A model generated the notes under the pieces. It did not search any database, was not told the origin of the DNA, and saw nothing but the letters and a program-made list of their open reading frames with translations. From the NCBI GenBank assembly GCA_020746835.1, contig JAGPNK010000010.1, forward strand, positions 930,001 to 994,000: a stretch of 64,000 bases of DNA. The letters are read 5' to 3'. This stretch comes from Stachybotrys elegans (lineage: Eukaryota; Ascomycota; Sordariomycetes; Hypocreales; Stachybotryaceae). A program made the position numbers and the translations under genes. How positions within the stretch are numbered: position 1 is the first letter of the stretch; every line of letters starts with the position of its first letter. This document shows positions 62,800-64,000 of the stretch, piece after piece.

Positions 62800-64000
62800 G
62801 GTTGGTGTTATAGTAGTCTGAGGGTAAGCAAGTAAGTGTGTTGACTTGGAAGACAAGACAATGAACAGTCCACGCCGAGCTATGGAACAGGCTGATCCAA
62901 CATCTATATACCAACTCCAGAACCACAAAAAGGAAAGCTAAAAGCCCCCTTTCGGAGATGCCCATGGGGCAGGGAGGAAAAAAGCACACGAGGCCGATTC
63001 CTCGGGCAGTCTCCGCCAGCGAAACCGAGCTCATCGTCAGCAGGCCGCTTTTTTTTTTCTGCTCTGCCCACGCCCCTTGGCAATCGTCATGCAGGTGGAA
63101 ACCTACGGGTGCAAGCCAACAGAGGCGAGGAAGCGTGTACCAGAAGAAGCTTGGCCTGAGCGCCGCCGAAAGCACGCCCGAGGAGAGGGCTCCCGGCCCC
63201 GGCCAAGAAGGGCCGATGGGCGCTCCTGCGTGGACCCCCGGGCTCACGGGACTGGACGTGCACCAGGATTTGCCGACGCGCGATCTGGGTCAGGTAATTT
63301 GATGGGCAGTGCGAGAGAGCCCTGAGAAGGGGGCCGATGGGTTCGGCCATTTGCCAAGGAAACAGGTGAAGAGGATGGGGCTCGGCGGCACTGTGGCGCT
63401 TTTCTGGCTCCATGCAAAATGCAAAACAACGTCATGCTTTTCGTCCTTCTCCAGTTTCCTGTGCTTCCATCATGCTCTTCTCCTGGTTTGCTGGTTTGGG
63501 GATGTCGGGGAAATGGGGAAGTTCCCTCCACCCGCAGGTTGACAATGACGATGGATTGTGGGTTTGTCGTCCATGTTCCAGCTTCTCTTTCTTCCATTTT
63601 TTTCTTCTTTTTTTTTTTCGTCTCGGGCGTTTCCGGGATCATGGGACATTGTCCCCAAGACATGCCACTTAGGCCATCGATTCAACCGAGAACCAGACAA
63701 TAACAAAACTGGGGTCTCGGCCCTTCTCACGTGGTCGTATTGTTGTATGTTTTTTTCTTTGAAGCTCGTGCTGAACCTTCTTCACGTTGTTTCTATCTCG
63801 TGACGGTGCGCATGGCTAGGCCGGCGGCTTCACCCGTAGCTAGACCCCAAAGCTTATTGCAGGCCGTTCTTGGACGGGAGTAGCTCGCCTGCTTTCTCTG
63901 CTTGTGCTTTTTGCGTAGCTTGCAAGAGGACGAACTGTCACAGGTCGACGATCATTCCAAGGTCTGCGGCGGCGACTTTTCGCGGACAGGGATCCCCTGC
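62800..64000. promoter_or_regulatory. 5' flank of the transporter gene to window end
   Basis: About 1.2 kb with T/C-rich tracts (62990-63060 and 63595-63625). No supported coding frame; any gene further right would begin outside the window. Confidence 0.45.

Overview
The window looks like nuclear DNA of a filamentous ascomycete. Genes are short-introned (mostly 40-100 nt introns, GTRNGT donors, YAG acceptors), codons prefer C in third position, and the gene content is typical of Sordariomycetes: a DUF2828 protein, a DenA-type NEDD8 protease, a Prm10/ThrE transporter, SLX9 and PAM17. Placement in Hypocreales is a guess from protein flavour, not shown by the sequence.

Left flank (1-10.5 kb). 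NAD-dependent glycerol-3-phosphate dehydrogenase (-), a membrane-anchored gamma-glutamylcyclotransferase-like protein (-), a large disordered protein with a C-terminal coiled coil (+), and a NEDD8/SUMO-type cysteine protease with an apparent 1.2-kb first intron (+).

Accessory island (about 11.3-29.8 kb). No housekeeping gene lies in these roughly 18.5 kb. The island consists of diverged copies of one module: copy 1 (about 11.3-17.9 kb), copy 2 (about 21.3-29.8 kb) and a broken third copy between them whose left half is inverted (about 18.15-19.8 kb) and right half direct (about 20.05-21.1 kb). The module carries members of an unrecognised family of very small genes (72-80 aa), each made of three exons with conserved sizes and phases. 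Four members read as intact (starts 11845, 15594, 20509, 27414). Three are pseudogenes with lost starts, nonsense codons or deletions (about 13.65, 19.3-19.7 and 25.0 kb). One copy keeps its promoter and 5' leader but has lost the whole coding region (about 21.94 kb). Between two intact paralogues the introns and flanks are much better conserved than the exons. Two decayed minus-strand genes, a 9-bp minisatellite and a TA-rich relic lie in the same island. This is the best candidate in the window for an undescribed system; its function cannot be read from sequence.

Right flank (30-64 kb). SLX9 (-) and UBA4 (+) share a 214-bp divergent promoter; then PAM17 (-), a TA-rich island, a chromodomain-like protein (+), an RRM-like gene on the minus strand that appears split by one in-frame TAG, an HPP-family membrane protein (+), a DUF2828/vWA protein (+), a PIP-kinase-like protein (-), a ThrE/Prm10-type transporter (-), a sulfotransferase-like P-loop protein (+), an O-methyltransferase whose last intron carries a tRNA-Glu(CTC) gene (+), a dihydrodipicolinate-synthase-family aldolase (+) and an MFS sugar transporter (-). 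Exon junctions were deduced by hand from reading frame, splice consensus and family motifs; no transcript data were available.
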